A DNA stretch of 64,000 nucleotides from assembly GCA_036346225.1 (NCBI GenBank), contig JARFIW010000593.1:2241506-2305505 (forward strand). The letters are read 5' to 3'. Shown one piece after another: positions 12,026-22,743 of this stretch (its first letter is position 1; each line of letters starts with the position of its first letter). Position numbers and translations under genes: made by a program. This stretch comes from Platerodrilus igneus (lineage: Eukaryota > Arthropoda > Insecta > Coleoptera > Lycidae). Below the pieces are notes generated by a model, which had not been told where the DNA came from, searched no databases, and saw nothing but the letters and a program-made list of their open reading frames with translations.

Positions 12026-13305
12026 GCTAGAATGCGCAAATAAAACATGTACTTAATAATAACAATCCATAAACATTTAAAACTGCCTCTACTTCAACTG
12101 CAAATAAAATGATGATGGATTCCCACATATCATCTATAACCTCAAAAGCATACATTATAAGACGAGTGTCAAACGTAAATAACACAAAGTGGACACTCGG
12201 TAAAAGGTGGTATTAGAGGTAAAATAAGATAGATGACCAAGAAGCGCTTACACCCTAATTAATAAATGACGTTATGAAACTTTAATTCATAAAAATTTTT
12301 ATGATATTCTTGAAAAATTAAACGTTACTGCTTTGGTTTAATATATATCAGATTGTGTATTTAAAATTGGACGTATAGCGTGTCGATACGTCAGCGCTTA
12401 AAATTACTTTTAATTGATTCATGTTAGATCCGGACGCCAAGACAGTTCCTTAAATTGGCCTGTGTGAACCTACCTACTTGCATAGCTAATCAAAAACGCA
12501 AGTTTCTGCGGATATAATTTAAAACCCACTTATTGGTTAGATTATAAAACTACTCTATATTGCTTAACAAATAACAATCACCTTTTAACTATCTGGGTTT
12601 ACAATTCGCATGTTACACGGCGTAAACTGTTTCAAAGAAATTGTGTAGGGATATACAAAACAAACTAAGTTTTGTCAAAGGAATTCAAGATGGCAGTTTG
12701 TAAGAGCTTGCTGATGCCAAACTCGATAGCACCGACAATTGACTATTCTAAAAAAAGCATACAAATGATCTGAATGTGGTTGGGATACAATAGTAAAGAA
12801 AAAGAAACCTATTGGATAAAGTAATAAATGTGCATTAACCGAATGAATCAGTTTGAAGATTATTTTGTATTGGTTCTGTCATGATGAACAAAAGAATAAG
12901 GATAGAACAAAAATTACATCCGCAAATAAAATGAGAGATATGGAAACTAAGAGAGGATCATAAAAGACGGGGTTGGACTAAGAGGGTAAACCTTGAGGTT
13001 CTAAGAACAAAAAAACTTCTGAGAATCCAATGACATTTTTGAAAGGAAAGATGTACCCAAAGATAGCAAGCATGGAAGCAAATAGTACGAATGGGAACCT
13101 TGGATAAGGGCTAATATACGCTTTTATTCAGACTACAAGCGAACAGCGTGAAGGGTATGCATTGTTTTGCCACTCAGTTATTTTGTTTACTAGGCTGAAA
13201 GGTATTAAAGTTAACTGTAACAGCTAACTATATTTATGGTTTGCCGAAAGTTCTACGACAATTTAACGGCAATAACTGTGTTAAATCCGTTAGAGTACAG
13301 TATAT

Positions 13306-14089
13306 TGTAACAAAAACAACAAAGTCTATTTGCAATAACGCAGTTCTCTATTCTTCTTAATCTTCTTTGGGGATTAAACCACTCATAGTTTTTAAAATTA
13401 TCTTTATTAATGACCTCGGTCATGGATGGAAACGTTAATAAAGATAATTTTAAAAACTATGAGTGGTTTAATCCCCAAAGAAGATTAAGAAGAATACTAA
13501 ACAAACCATAACAAATATACAGGGAGTATTTACAGTTCTCTATCTTAAAACTCGAACAAAAGGCTCTTCAACATCTACTCTATGCTATAAAAGTTTTCAA
13601 AAGCTCACAACGATTTACTTTGAGAGCATTACTAACAATACGAGTATGATCTTCTAAACACGAAGATTTTATTAACTTAATCTCAAAGCACTACAATTAA
13701 TTTATATACGAAGCACTAATCACTATGATTAATTTATATTACAAATTTATGTCAACAGTAGAATAATTTATATTGCCTATTATAAAACTCTGGGCTAAAG
13801 CTTTACATAATCGGACAGCAATTTATATAAATCTTAATTGTATCATAAAGATCAAGAATATTCCAGTAATTATGAAAATTATTATCTAGAGATTTCTTAC
13901 AACGTCTAGAATATATCCTATTGTAATATTAATAACCTTTAAATGTGAAAGTCTTGTACGTATCAATCAAGTGATCTTCAAAAGGTATAACACCACACAG
14001 GTCCATCGCTCATCCCCTTTGTGCATAAATACCTTGTTTGCGTTCTAAGGTAATTATTTTTAGTCACTTGCAGATCAAGTGGCGTTACA
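13306..14089 (-). repeat. Gypsy 3' LTR (minus copy)
   Basis: The LTR runs on the minus strand from TGTAACG (rc at 14083-14089) to GTTACA (rc at 13306-13311). These are inverted termini typical of LTR elements. Without the PLE-hairpin insertion it is about 590 bp. It aligns over its length with the + LTR at 16641-18510 once the mariner is removed. Confidence 0.7.
13352..13532. mobile_element. PLE-tail hairpin insertion with 11-bp target duplication
   Basis: A perfect 60-bp inverted repeat (13351-13410 and 13435-13494) surrounds a 24-base loop with the tail word GGTCATGGATGGAAACG. The arms match the + strand tail fragment at 51.38-51.44 kb. The insert is flanked by identical CAGTTCTCTAT at 13341-13351 and 13533-13543. 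The sister LTR (16641-18510) lacks the insert, so its structure gives the empty site. This fits the PLE habit of inserting with inverted terminal sequences, here as a tail-only product. Confidence 0.75.
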
Positions 14090-14385
14090 CTGCCACCATA
14101 AAGCTGTTCTGTCCCAGAACACTCTGTGAACCGGACGTTGGAAGTCTCTTCAGCGGTAAGGACAGACGAAACCATTTCTGCAGTTGTCATGTTAATAGAA
14201 ATAGCAATTAACACTTTCCATTGCAGGCGCCTTACCATTCAGATTGTAACCACATACCAAAATGTAGACCCTGGTTTTCTGGATCAGTACCTTTATAGCA
14301 CATTTTGTACTACCCTCCAGCCGAACACATCGAGTCCACAATCGATCGTGGGTATGACCAACTTCATATCTTCAAATTCGATTAG

Positions 14386-14712
14386 CCGACCCTTAGAGTA
14401 CCCCTACATTTGATTTTTCCATTGCTCCATCCGAAGGTACTACATTGGCCAGGAAGCGAGTTTTTTTACCTGGACATTTTGAATTTTGCCGAACCCTTGC
14501 TGATGCAAGCAAGGTAGGAATCATTAACGTGCGCGACAACACTCCCACACGGGACCTCTATTTTACCTCTCATCCGAACGAGGGCGTATTTTTATAAAAA
14601 AATGCTCGCCTAACAATTTTCAAGCGGACCGTGTCGGGATTTGAACTCGGAACCTTGGGCACAGTAGTCACATGCATACCAATGACACCACAGAGCCGCC
14701 GACCCTTAAAGT
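14386..14712 (-). mobile_element. SINE-A insertion, minus strand, with target duplication
   Basis: Nearly full-length SINE-A. On the minus strand the tRNA-like head lies at the right (about 14700 down to 14625), the body has CGTTAATGATTCC in place of the usual CGTTAAAGATCCC, and the tail is near 14405. Direct repeats CCGACCCTTAGAGT (14386-14399) and CCGACCCTTAAAGT (14699-14712) flank it. It interrupts the gypsy 3' region, and the equivalent place in the other arm (about 16360-16370) has no SINE. Confidence 0.8.
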
Positions 14713-15085
14713 CCACTAACGCCTTCCACAGATCCTGGTCATTTGGTTTACAGGAAAACTGTTGCTTAGTCATCAAGTAGTAGATGCCCCGATATCGGTC
14801 CTTTAGCCGCATGGTTTTTCCAACTTATAATTGTTATCTGCAAGGTTGATCAAGACTACCAAATTTATTTGTAACACCCGAGCCAGTCATCCGGACATAT
14901 AAAGTTCCGCCTTTACGCAATGTACCAAATAATATTCCAGTGGCACATCGACTAGATCACCTTGAATTTCCTTCGTTACTCCAAATATCCCCTCGCTTGT
15001 GCCGCTGTACAGACATGAATCAATTATAGCTCGGTCCAGACCTTTGTTCGTCATCACCAGCTTAACTGCTTGTTCGTTTCACTGT

Positions 15086-15652
15086 TTACCGTTCTTTGGC
15101 ATTACCCGCGCCATCGCTATCATAGGGTGCTAGCCGGTTAACATGCACCACTAGCGTTCCTCTTTTTGGGTGCTTACGAATGCGATATACCACGTCGTTG
15201 ATCCTTTTTACAACTTCGTACGGACATTCCCAACACCTACGTCTAGGGTTGTATAGCCAGACGCGGTTGTCCTTTCGAAAACCAGATTCTTGCGCCTTGA
15301 TTTTATATCTGGTTTTCATCAGATCGCTTGCGATCAGGATATTTTTCCTGACGTCACCAGGGATGTCGTGCATCTTGCGATTAAGCTTCTTGGCGTACTT
15401 TGCCCACGATATCATCTCTGGACTTACACCCAAACTCAAATCACGTGACAGACGAATCTCCCGTTCCATCATAGCACATGCAGGTGTGTGGCCAGTGCTT
15501 TCATGGCCGAAAACTAATAGACCAATAAAAATAATGTATATTTGTTTGTCTTTCTGATGTTTGGAGATCACCTTAGAAAGTTATTTGCCCAAGGTGCGAT
15601 TCATGCGTTCTGCCATACTATCCGGTTACTAGTGCAGTGGTGTTGTTCGGGT
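15086..15652 (-). pseudogene. Ty3/gypsy integrase C-terminal part
   Basis: The open segment 15571-15086 carries HESTGHTP (integrase core end), then a charged region. It continues through KTRYKIKA, the phrase VWLYNPRR, and a GPY/F-type module CPYEVVKRINDVVYRI at about residues 116-131. It ends with VVHVNRLAPY at about 141-150. Upstream on the minus strand (15572-15652) are TRTTPLH and ERMNRTLGK, the region around the catalytic Glu of the integrase core, with in-frame stops. Gypsy integrases insert the element cDNA into chromosomes. Only this end of pol survives, so it is dead. Confidence 0.85.
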
Positions 15653-15722
15653 AGTAGTAGTATTCATCTACCCAAAGCAGTTGAAAAACGATGAGCAATA
15701 TATCCAAAACAAATCATCATAT

Positions 15723-15955
15723 TGTAACCCCACTCGGTCTACAAGTGACTAAAAATAATTACCTTAGAAGGTAAACGGTATTTGTGCACAAAGGGGATGA
15801 GTGAAAGCTTCTGTGGTAATATACCTTTCGAAGATCGCTTGGTTGATAGGTACAAGAAGTATACATTTAAATGTTATTAATATTACAATAGGATATATTC
15901 TAGACGTTGTAAGAAATCTCTAGACAATAATTTGCATAACTGCTAGAATGTTCTA
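15723..15955 (+). repeat. Gypsy LTR fragment (5' side of + copy)
   Basis: Starts TGTAACC and matches the first 230 bp or so of the LTR at 16641, including AAATAATTACCTTAGAA, GCACAAAGGGGATGAG and ATAGGATATATTCTAGACG. It then stops abruptly at integrase sequence. Confidence 0.75.
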
Positions 15956-15956
15956 A

Positions 15957-16045
15957 GAGATTTGTCGGTTGCTAGGGATGAAGAAGACCCGAACAACACC
16001 ATTGCATCCGCAATAGGATGGTACTGTAGAGCGCATGAACAAAGA
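15957..16045 (+). pseudogene. Gypsy integrase core scrap
   Basis: Reading from 15957 in frame gives EICRLLGMKKTRTTPLHPQ, then a stop (TAG at 16014-16016), then DGTVERMNK. This is the conserved segment leading to the catalytic Glu of retroviral-type integrases. Only about 30 codons remain. Confidence 0.75.
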
Positions 16046-16994
16046 TCTAGACCGAGCTACGATTGGGTCATGTCTGTACAGCGGCTCAAGCAAGGTGAGA
16101 TTTGAAGTTACGGAAGAGATTCAAGGTGATCTATTCGATGCGCGACCGGAATATTATCCGGAACATTGCGTAGCGGCGGAGCTTGATATGTCCCGAGGAC
16201 TGGCTAGGGTGTTAAAAATAAATTTGGTGGTCGACAAGAATCAGCGGTTGGAAAGATCATGCGGCTAAAGGACCGATTTCGAGGCATCTACTACCTGATG
16301 ACTAAGCAGCAGTCTTCTGGTAAACCGAAAGACCAGAATCTCTGGAAGACGTTAATTTGAAGATAAGAAGTTGGCCATCCTCACGATCGATTGTGGACTC
16401 GATGGGTTTAACTGGATGGTAGTACGAAATATGCTATAAAGGTACTCTTCAAGAAAACGGGTCTAGATGTTGGTATGTGGTTACAATCCAAATAGTAAGG
16501 CGCCCGCAATGAAAAGTGTTGATTGCTTTTACCAACATGGCAACTGCAAAAACGGTTTCGTCTGTCCTCACCGCTGAAGGGACTTCCAACGTCCGGGTGA
16601 CAGAGTGCTCTGGGACAGAACAGCTTTAAGAGTGGGACAGTGTAACGTCACTAGGGCTGCAAGTGACAAAAAATAATTACCTTAGAACGTAAACAAGATA
16701 TTTATGCACAAAGGGGATGAGCGACGGCCCTGTATGGTGTTATACCTTTTGAAGATCACTTGATTGATACGTACAAGACTTTCAAATTTAAGGGTTATTA
16801 CTATTACAATAGGATATATTCTAGACGTTGTAAGAAATCTCCAGATAATAATTTTCATAATTGCTTGAATATTCTTGATCTTTATGGTACAATCAAGATG
16901 TATATAAATTGCGGTCACGGTTATGTAAAGTTTCAGCTTAGAGTTTTGGAATAGGCAATATAAATTACTCTACAGTTGATATAAATTTGTAATA

Positions 16995-18298
16995 AAAGGT
17001 GAGCCAGTCAAACCTGCATTTTTGAAAAGGGCGGGAGAGCCGTGAAAGTGGGCGGGCGAGTTAGCAGGTTATTATTGTGTCCCCCACAACTAAGCATTTC
17101 AGTCGCCATGGAGTAGTGGTCTAAACAACAACGTTCATTCGCTGTGAAAGCGTTTTACCAAGGTGGTAGATATGCAGCCGCTCAGCGTCGTTTCCGAACG
17201 AATTTTCAAATTAATAGAAATAAGCTAGTGCCGTGTGTAAATTCAACCAAATTGTGGGTGACAAACTTTGAAGCAATTGGTGAAACGAGAAGCAGAAGGG
17301 ATGGCAGTGCAAGATCAGTGCGAAGTCCCGCGAATATTGACCGCGTGAGAGTTACTGTGGAAAGAAGCCCTCGGAGATCGGCGCGTCGACTGAGTGCTGG
17401 GCTTTACATGGCAAACACGAGCGTCCGAAGAATCTTGAGGTTAGATTTACACCATCACCCATACAAAATTCAGGTTGTTCATGCTATGAATAAAAACGAT
17501 TTTGTAGCCCGACCGCGTTTTTGTCAAGCGTTGTTGGACATGTTTGATGAAAACGTGGACCTTGTTCACAACCTGTGGATGAGTGATGAGACACATTTCC
17601 ATCTCTCCGGTTTTGTGAATAAACAAAATTTCCGATATTGGAGTGATAAAAACCCTCAACAACTCCATCAAAAACCACTTCATTCAAGCAAGGTAACAGT
17701 TCGGTGCGCAATGTCCTCATTAGGAATCATAGGCCCGTATTTTTTTGAAAATGACAAGGAGCACTGTGAATGCACAACGCTATTCGGAAATGCTGCATTC
17801 GTTCTTCATTCCTCAGCTTCGTCAACATAGAATGAACAATGAAACCTTATTCCAGCAAGACGGTGTCACAAGTCATACAGCCCGTGTGAGTATGAATGTT
17901 CTCAACAATGTTTTTCCAAATAGGGTGATATCCCGAAATGGAACAATTTCTTGGCCTTCAGATCGCCCGACCTCACAGTGTGCGATTTTTTCTTGTGAGG
18001 GTACTTGAAGAGTAAAGACTTTGAACAACGGGCTCCAACGCTTGGGGAACTCCGGTTGGAAATCGAGAAAATTCCTCAGCGTATGCTCCGTGATGTGATG
18101 GGCAGTTTCAGAAATCGCCTACAAGAATGCCTCAATCGGGAGAGACGCCATCTTACTTGCGTTATTTATAAACAGTGAATTGTTGTTTCTTAAATGCTTT
18201 TTAATGTACATTAGGATAGTGACAATAAAATTTTGAAATATTCATTCGTTTATTTTTAACAGTCATTTCAAAAATGCAGGTTTGAAGGGCTCACCCTG
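16995..18298 (+). mobile_element. Mariner-type DNA transposon, about 1.3 kb, TA target
   Basis: Terminal inverted repeats of about 30 bp: left AAAGGTGAGCC then CAAACCTGCATTTTTGAAA, right (read inward) CAGGGTGAGCC then CAAACCTGCATTTTTGAAA. TA dinucleotides at 16993-16994 and 18299-18300 flank it. The uninterrupted site is visible in the other arm of the inverted repeat at 13737-13738, confirming both the TA target and the element limits. The left terminus differs from the right at its first bases, so it is probably immobile even if transposase were supplied. Confidence 0.9.
17108..18178 (+). pseudogene. Mariner-type transposase, DD41D-like spacing
   Basis: A start codon at 17108 is followed by a stop at codon 3, and then the HTH region begins (FAVKAFYQGGRYAAAQRRF). 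The first catalytic Asp is in MSDETHFHLSGF (about 17580-17615), the second in FQQDGVTSHTAR (about 17851-17886), and the third in PDLTVCDFFL (about 17968-17996). I count 41 residues between the second and third Asp. That is the spacing reported for rosa-like mariners; classical mariners have 34. Two frame changes (about 17755-17775 and 17960) and a TGA in place of a Trp codon just after CDFFL break the gene. The protein would cut and paste the element through its inverted repeats. Confidence 0.85.
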
Positions 18299-19787
18299 TA
18301 TAAATTAATCATAGTGATTAGTGCTTCGTATATAAATTAATTATAGTGCTTCGAGATTAAGTTAATAAAATCTTCGTGTTTACAAGATCATACTCGTATT
18401 GTTAGCAAAGCTCTCAAAGTAAATCGCTGTGAGCTTTTGAAAAGCTTTTTGTTCGAGTTTTAAGATAGAGAACTGTGTTACTGCAAATAGACTTTGTTGT
18501 TTTCGTTACAATATGCTATATTCTAACGAATTTAACACAGTTATTGCCGTTAATGTGGCGTAGAACTTTCTGCATACCATAAATAAAGTTAGCTGTTTCA
18601 GTTATCTTTAATACCCTTCAGCATACTAAACAAAATAACTGAGTGGCAAAACAATGCATACCCTCCACGCTGTTCGGTTGTAGTCTGAATAAAAGCGTAT
18701 ATTAGCCTTTACCCAACGTTCCCACATTCATACTGTTTGCTTCCAAGCTTGCTATCTTTGGGTACATCGTTCCTTTCAAAAACGTCATTGGATTCTCACA
18801 AGTTCTTTTGTTCCTAGACCTTCTAGGTTCGTCTTTTTCAGGTATTTACCCTCTTGGTGTCCAATCTCGTCTTTTATGATCCTCCCTTAGTTTTTTTCAT
18901 TCCTCTCATTTTATTTGGGGATGTTATTTTTGTTCTATCCTTATTCATTTGTTCATCATGACAGAACTAATACAGAATACTCTTCAAACTGATTCATTCG
19001 GTTAATGCATATTTATTACTTTATCCAACAGGTTTCTATTTCTTTACTATTGTATCACAACCACATTCACATCATTTGTATGCCCTTTTTAGCATTGTTA
19101 ATTGTCGGTGCTATCAAGTTTGACATCAGCAAGCTCTTACAAACTGCCATCTTGGATTCCTTTGACAAAACTTAGTTTGTTTTGTATATCCCTACACAAT
19201 TTCTTTGATTCAGTTTACGCCGTCTAACATGCGAATTGTAAACCTAGAGTTAAAAGGTGATTGTTATTTGTTAAGCAATATAGATTAGTTTTATAGTCTA
19301 ACCAATAACTTGCGTTTTTGATTAGCTATGCAAGTAGGTAGGTTTACACACACCAAATTTAATAAACTGTCTTGGCGTCCGGATCTAACATGAATCCATT
19401 AAAAATAATTTTAAGCGCTGACGTATCGACACGCTATACGTCCAATTTTAAATACACAATCTGATATATATTAAACCAAAGCAGTAACGTTTAGTTTTTC
19501 AAGAATTTCATAAACATTTCTATGAATTAAAGTTTCATAACGTCATTTATTAATTAAGAGTGTAAGTGCTTTTTGGTCGTCTATCTTATTTTACCGCTAA
19601 AACTAAACTTTATCGAGTGTGTCAACTTTGTGTTATTTACGTTTGAGACTCGCTTTATAATCTGTTTTTGAGGTTATAGCTGATATGCTGGAACCATCAT
19701 CATTTTATTTGCAGCTGAAGTCGAGGCAGTTTTAAATGTTAATGAATATTATTATTAAGTACATGTTTTATTAGGGGATTCTAGCTA

Positions 19788-19990
19788 CGGCGTGTGCGTG
19801 AGCGTGCACGCGTTCGGGCGGGCGTACGTGCGCACGCGCGCACGTCTGTGTGTTGTCATGCACGTAAACGATCTCTACATTGCTTGGAGTAAATAGCAAG
19901 GGTTCGGCAAATTTCAAAATTTCCAGGTAAAAGAAGCTGGCTTTCTGGTCAATATAGTACCTTTGAGTGGAGTATTGGAAAATCAAGAGC
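19788..19990 (+). mobile_element. SINE-A 3' half at the right edge of the big inverted repeat
   Basis: After a short (CG/GT)-rich stretch (19795-19855), the SINE-A body and tail appear on +: CACGTAAACGATCTCTAC, AGCAAGGGTTCGGCAAA, TTTCCAGGTAAA and GGAGTATTGGAAAATC. The tRNA-like head is replaced by simple sequence. It is the complement of the head-only fragment at the left edge. Confidence 0.6.
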
Positions 19991-20992
19991 CGGTAGAGTT
20001 ATAGCAATGTAGGCAATATGCGTGGTCAGCAAAATAGTTTACAAAAATCTAGATTTGAATCCACGAGTTTTTCTTTTCCTCTTGTCATCATACTTTATAT
20101 CTAGTAGTAAACAACGCAGCAAAATAAGATATTTTATAACTACGTTGTTTTCAGTTTAATAATTATTTGCATATTTTTCATCTTGTACATTGGTCAGTTT
20201 TAAAAAGTCATGAAACAAATTTAACCTTGAAACTATTATCAGCCATAATGATCAAGTAGAATTGATGCTATAAGAACTTTAAGGAATCAAATTGGAGAAG
20301 TATTATAACAAATTTAATTTCCAATTTCCAAATTATTACGTTAAACTTGTATGTTAGCGTATTCAGGTACTACCTCTGGCATTATATTTCATATTTAAGT
20401 ATAAAGATGTAGTTTCAGTAATAAAATTTATATGAAGTAGTTCTTTAAAAAAATTCACGTTTCCGTTTCGTATCATATTAATTTTTTCTTTAGTAGAAAA
20501 GTACTTTCATTATATTTTACAAAGTATTAATTTCAGGTGAAGGCTGAAGAGCACGCATGGCGATCCGATGTTAGCGCTTGCGAAAAAGATATAATGTTTG
20601 TTCTCTGATACACAGAACTGGAGGACTGTTCCTTGATGGAAACCGAAAGGTGAGCTCACTTAGCCATGTTGCTTTTAACTACCGCACGATCCCGTAGATT
20701 AGGCATAAAGTTCGACTAAGTATGCTCGTTTTGAAGACCCCTATATGACTGAGAAGTAGTATTTGCGAAATACTTGAGTATTTTTAAACTGATGTTTTGT
20801 AACAATATCTGAAATTGAATTACAATTAAATAAAATGAATAATGCATTTGTTATCAGTGGGTCAGATGTGACATATTGCATTAAAGATAAATGATGTACA
20901 TATTTGAGAAAATTTCATGAATCTAAGAGAACTTTTATTATTACTGTTGAATATAAACGTTTTTAACAATAAACTATTATTATGTACAAGAC
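19991..20992. other. AT-rich DNA, nothing recognised
   Basis: No coding or repeat signal was recognised. A slightly GC-richer patch lies at about 20555-20720. Confidence 0.35.
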
Positions 20993-21084
<92 letters not shown>

Positions 21085-21381
21085 AGATGTATCTGTAAAC
21101 AAACTCTATGAAAATAATAGAGCCTATTGACGAATACAAATCGGGCTGGTAGTTATATAGCCATTTACAAAACATTAGCTATTGACGAATACAAATGGCT
21201 GGTAGTTATATAGCCATTTACAAAACATTAGCTAATGTTTTGTAAATGGCTATATAACTACCAGCCCGATTTGTATTCGTCAATAGGCTCTATTATTTTC
21301 ATAGAGTTTGTTTACAGATACATCTTATTTTATATATTGTTTTACACAATTTCTTATTGCGGACTGCAAATAACCGTTCTG

Positions 21382-21422
<41 letters not shown>

Positions 21423-21613
21423 GTAAGATATATCTGTAAACAAACTCTTATGAAAATAATAAGAAGTAATAAAGCTAATGTTTTGTTAATGGCTATATAA
21501 CTACCAGCCCGATTTGTATTTGTCAATGGCTCTTATTATTTTCATAAGAGTTTGTTTACAGGTACATCTTACTTTTTATACAATTTTCTTATTGCGGACT
21601 GCAAATAACTTGT

Positions 21614-21656
<43 letters not shown>
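20993..21656. repeat. R1 repeat: inverted fragment pairs alternating with (AT)n
   Basis: Three (AT)n tracts (20993-21079, 21383-21418, 21619-21655) separate pieces of R1, the repeat that carries hammerheads at 34 kb. A near-perfect palindrome centres on about 21230, with arms of about 100-150 bp holding ATGGCTATATAACTACCAGC. It includes a direct duplication of about 53 bp at 21124-21229. A second inverted junction lies at about 21466, where a minus fragment meets a plus copy starting GAAGTAATAAAGC. Plus copies end with GCGGACTGCAAATAAC right before (AT)n. The hammerhead part itself is absent here. Confidence 0.8.
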
Positions 21657-21688
<32 letters not shown>

Positions 21689-22743
21689 TATATTGATGTG
21701 ATTAAATCATCAAAAAAGCGTATGGCGTCATCTCGTAAACATACGACGCCGCCCCAAACCGAAGCCAAATAGGCAAACGTAAGAAAAAGATCAAATTATG
21801 TAAATATTAATTTGTTTGCATAGAGAAGCGTATTTGGAAAAATCTCAGTACATGAATTATAAATGCATAAAAACCCGTTATTGAAAAGAGTTTTCATTCT
21901 TGTTGCATAATTTAATAATAGTCTAAGATAAGAATACCGATATTTACTATATTCTGCTCGTAAGAAGACGTTTTTCAAAGAGTTTCATCCACAATGTGCT
22001 CAATTGTGTATCGATTACGAGTAAATGCGTAATTATTATAAAAGATTTTCATGTTTGCAGTTAATAACAGGGATCATGTACAAATGCTCTATGAAGAATC
22101 GACGTTATAGTAAAAAAGCGCATACAATTTCGTTTTATGTAAATCTTGTGTATAATATTTAATTGCATCTTCCTCCTAATACCAAACATACGTTGGTAAA
22201 TTTAGACGAAAGCATATTCAATTATGTTTGAAAATATTGGTCAATGTTCTATAAAAAAGTTACAGTAGTTAGAGACCGATCTAATATCTTTTGTTTTAGT
22301 AGTGGAAGTTATTTATTGAAATAGCGACAAAAGTGTTTTTAAATCTCATAAGTAAGTAAAATTATTTGAAGTACTGTAAGATAAAGTTTTTAATTTGAAT
22401 AAAAGCATAATTCCAACAAGATGTATTTTAATTCGAATGGAAGCATATGGTGTACGAATTTGAAACGCATGTAATGATAAATTAATCATAAAAGAATTGA
22501 ACTACAATGGTTTATAGATTTGGAAAGTATGTATGAAGTTTAATTGCACTTAATAATTTTTGAGATGGATACAAGTTTACGATATAAGATAGAAAGGACA
22601 ACCAGCATAATTTCAGTAAAACAAGAATCTCATTGTCTTTAAAATCTCTAAAAAGACATTCCTTTTATAACTTTAAGTTAAATTACGTAAGATTTCGTTA
22701 TAGATCTTTTTGTGCAGGTGGATAATTTAAAATTGGTGGTGCG
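21657..22743 (+). repeat. R2 repeat, first part, starting with (CA/CG)n
   Basis: Begins with a (CA)(CG) simple tract (21658-21690), then TTGATGTGATTAAATCATC and CGTAAACATACGACGC, and runs into the region ending TAATTTAAAATTGG at 22734. Related sequence in the same order occurs at 54.78-55.5 kb and 59.74-60.55 kb. It has no protein coding signal. The repeat is split by the Bel-Pao element that follows. Confidence 0.55.

Larger units (their letters stand above)
12022..15060. repeat. Left arm of a large imperfect inverted repeat
   Basis: This arm matches 16036-19787 in reverse orientation over most of its length, after discounting later insertions (13352-13532 and 14400-14698). Matching runs include the outer flank (TTTAAAACTGCCTC at about 12077 with its reverse complement near 19722), the region at 12.35-13.3 kb, the gypsy LTR and the gypsy 3' region. 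The match extends well outside the LTR into non-element DNA. It is therefore an inverted duplication of a locus that already held the gypsy element, rather than two independent insertions. Divergence is moderate, with many substitutions and small indels. Confidence 0.85.
13306..15655 (-). mobile_element. Ty3/gypsy element, 3' part only, minus strand
   Basis: In minus-strand order this holds an integrase remnant (15652 to 15086), a 3' region of about 1 kb (15085 to 14090) and a 3' LTR (14089 to 13306). Gag, protease, RT and RNase H are absent. In the sister copy on the + strand the 3' region keeps, just before the LTR, the short Cys-containing frame NCKNGFVCP (16543-16569), which resembles a CCCH zinc-finger core. 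Both copies have a stop soon after it. The 3' region is interrupted here by a SINE-A insertion. Confidence 0.75.
15723..18510 (+). mobile_element. Ty3/gypsy element, internally deleted, plus strand
   Basis: Order on +: LTR fragment (15723-15955), integrase-core scrap (15957-16045), post-integrase 3' region (16036-16640), full 3' LTR (16641-18510, containing a mariner). Compared with the minus copy, the segment between the ERMN codons and the GLDRA/DLDRA region has been lost. The join falls in the shared word GAACAAAG, suggesting microhomology-mediated deletion. A second deletion fused the LTR fragment directly to the integrase scrap. The two copies lie with their 5' sides facing each other, about 70 bp apart. 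Confidence 0.75.
16641..18510 (+). repeat. Gypsy 3' LTR (plus copy), split by mariner
   Basis: Runs from TGTAACG (16641) to CGTTACA (18504-18510), with perfect 7-bp inverted termini. Removing the mariner (16995-18298) leaves an LTR of about 565 bp. Sequence past 18510 continues to match the reverse complement of the DNA left of 13306. Confidence 0.75.
16036..19787. repeat. Right arm of the large imperfect inverted repeat
   Basis: Reverse-complement counterpart of 12022-15060. Outside the LTR, 18511-19787 pairs with 12022-13305, for example AACACAGTTATTGCCGTTAA at 18534 with its reverse complement near 13260. The match fades just after ATTCTAGCT near 19786, next to SINE-A sequence on both sides. 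Confidence 0.85.

Noticed and set aside
16296..16345. CTGATGA core word in the gypsy 3' region
   Set aside because: No stem II and no GAAA follow at the needed distance. The word is part of sequence shared by both gypsy copies.
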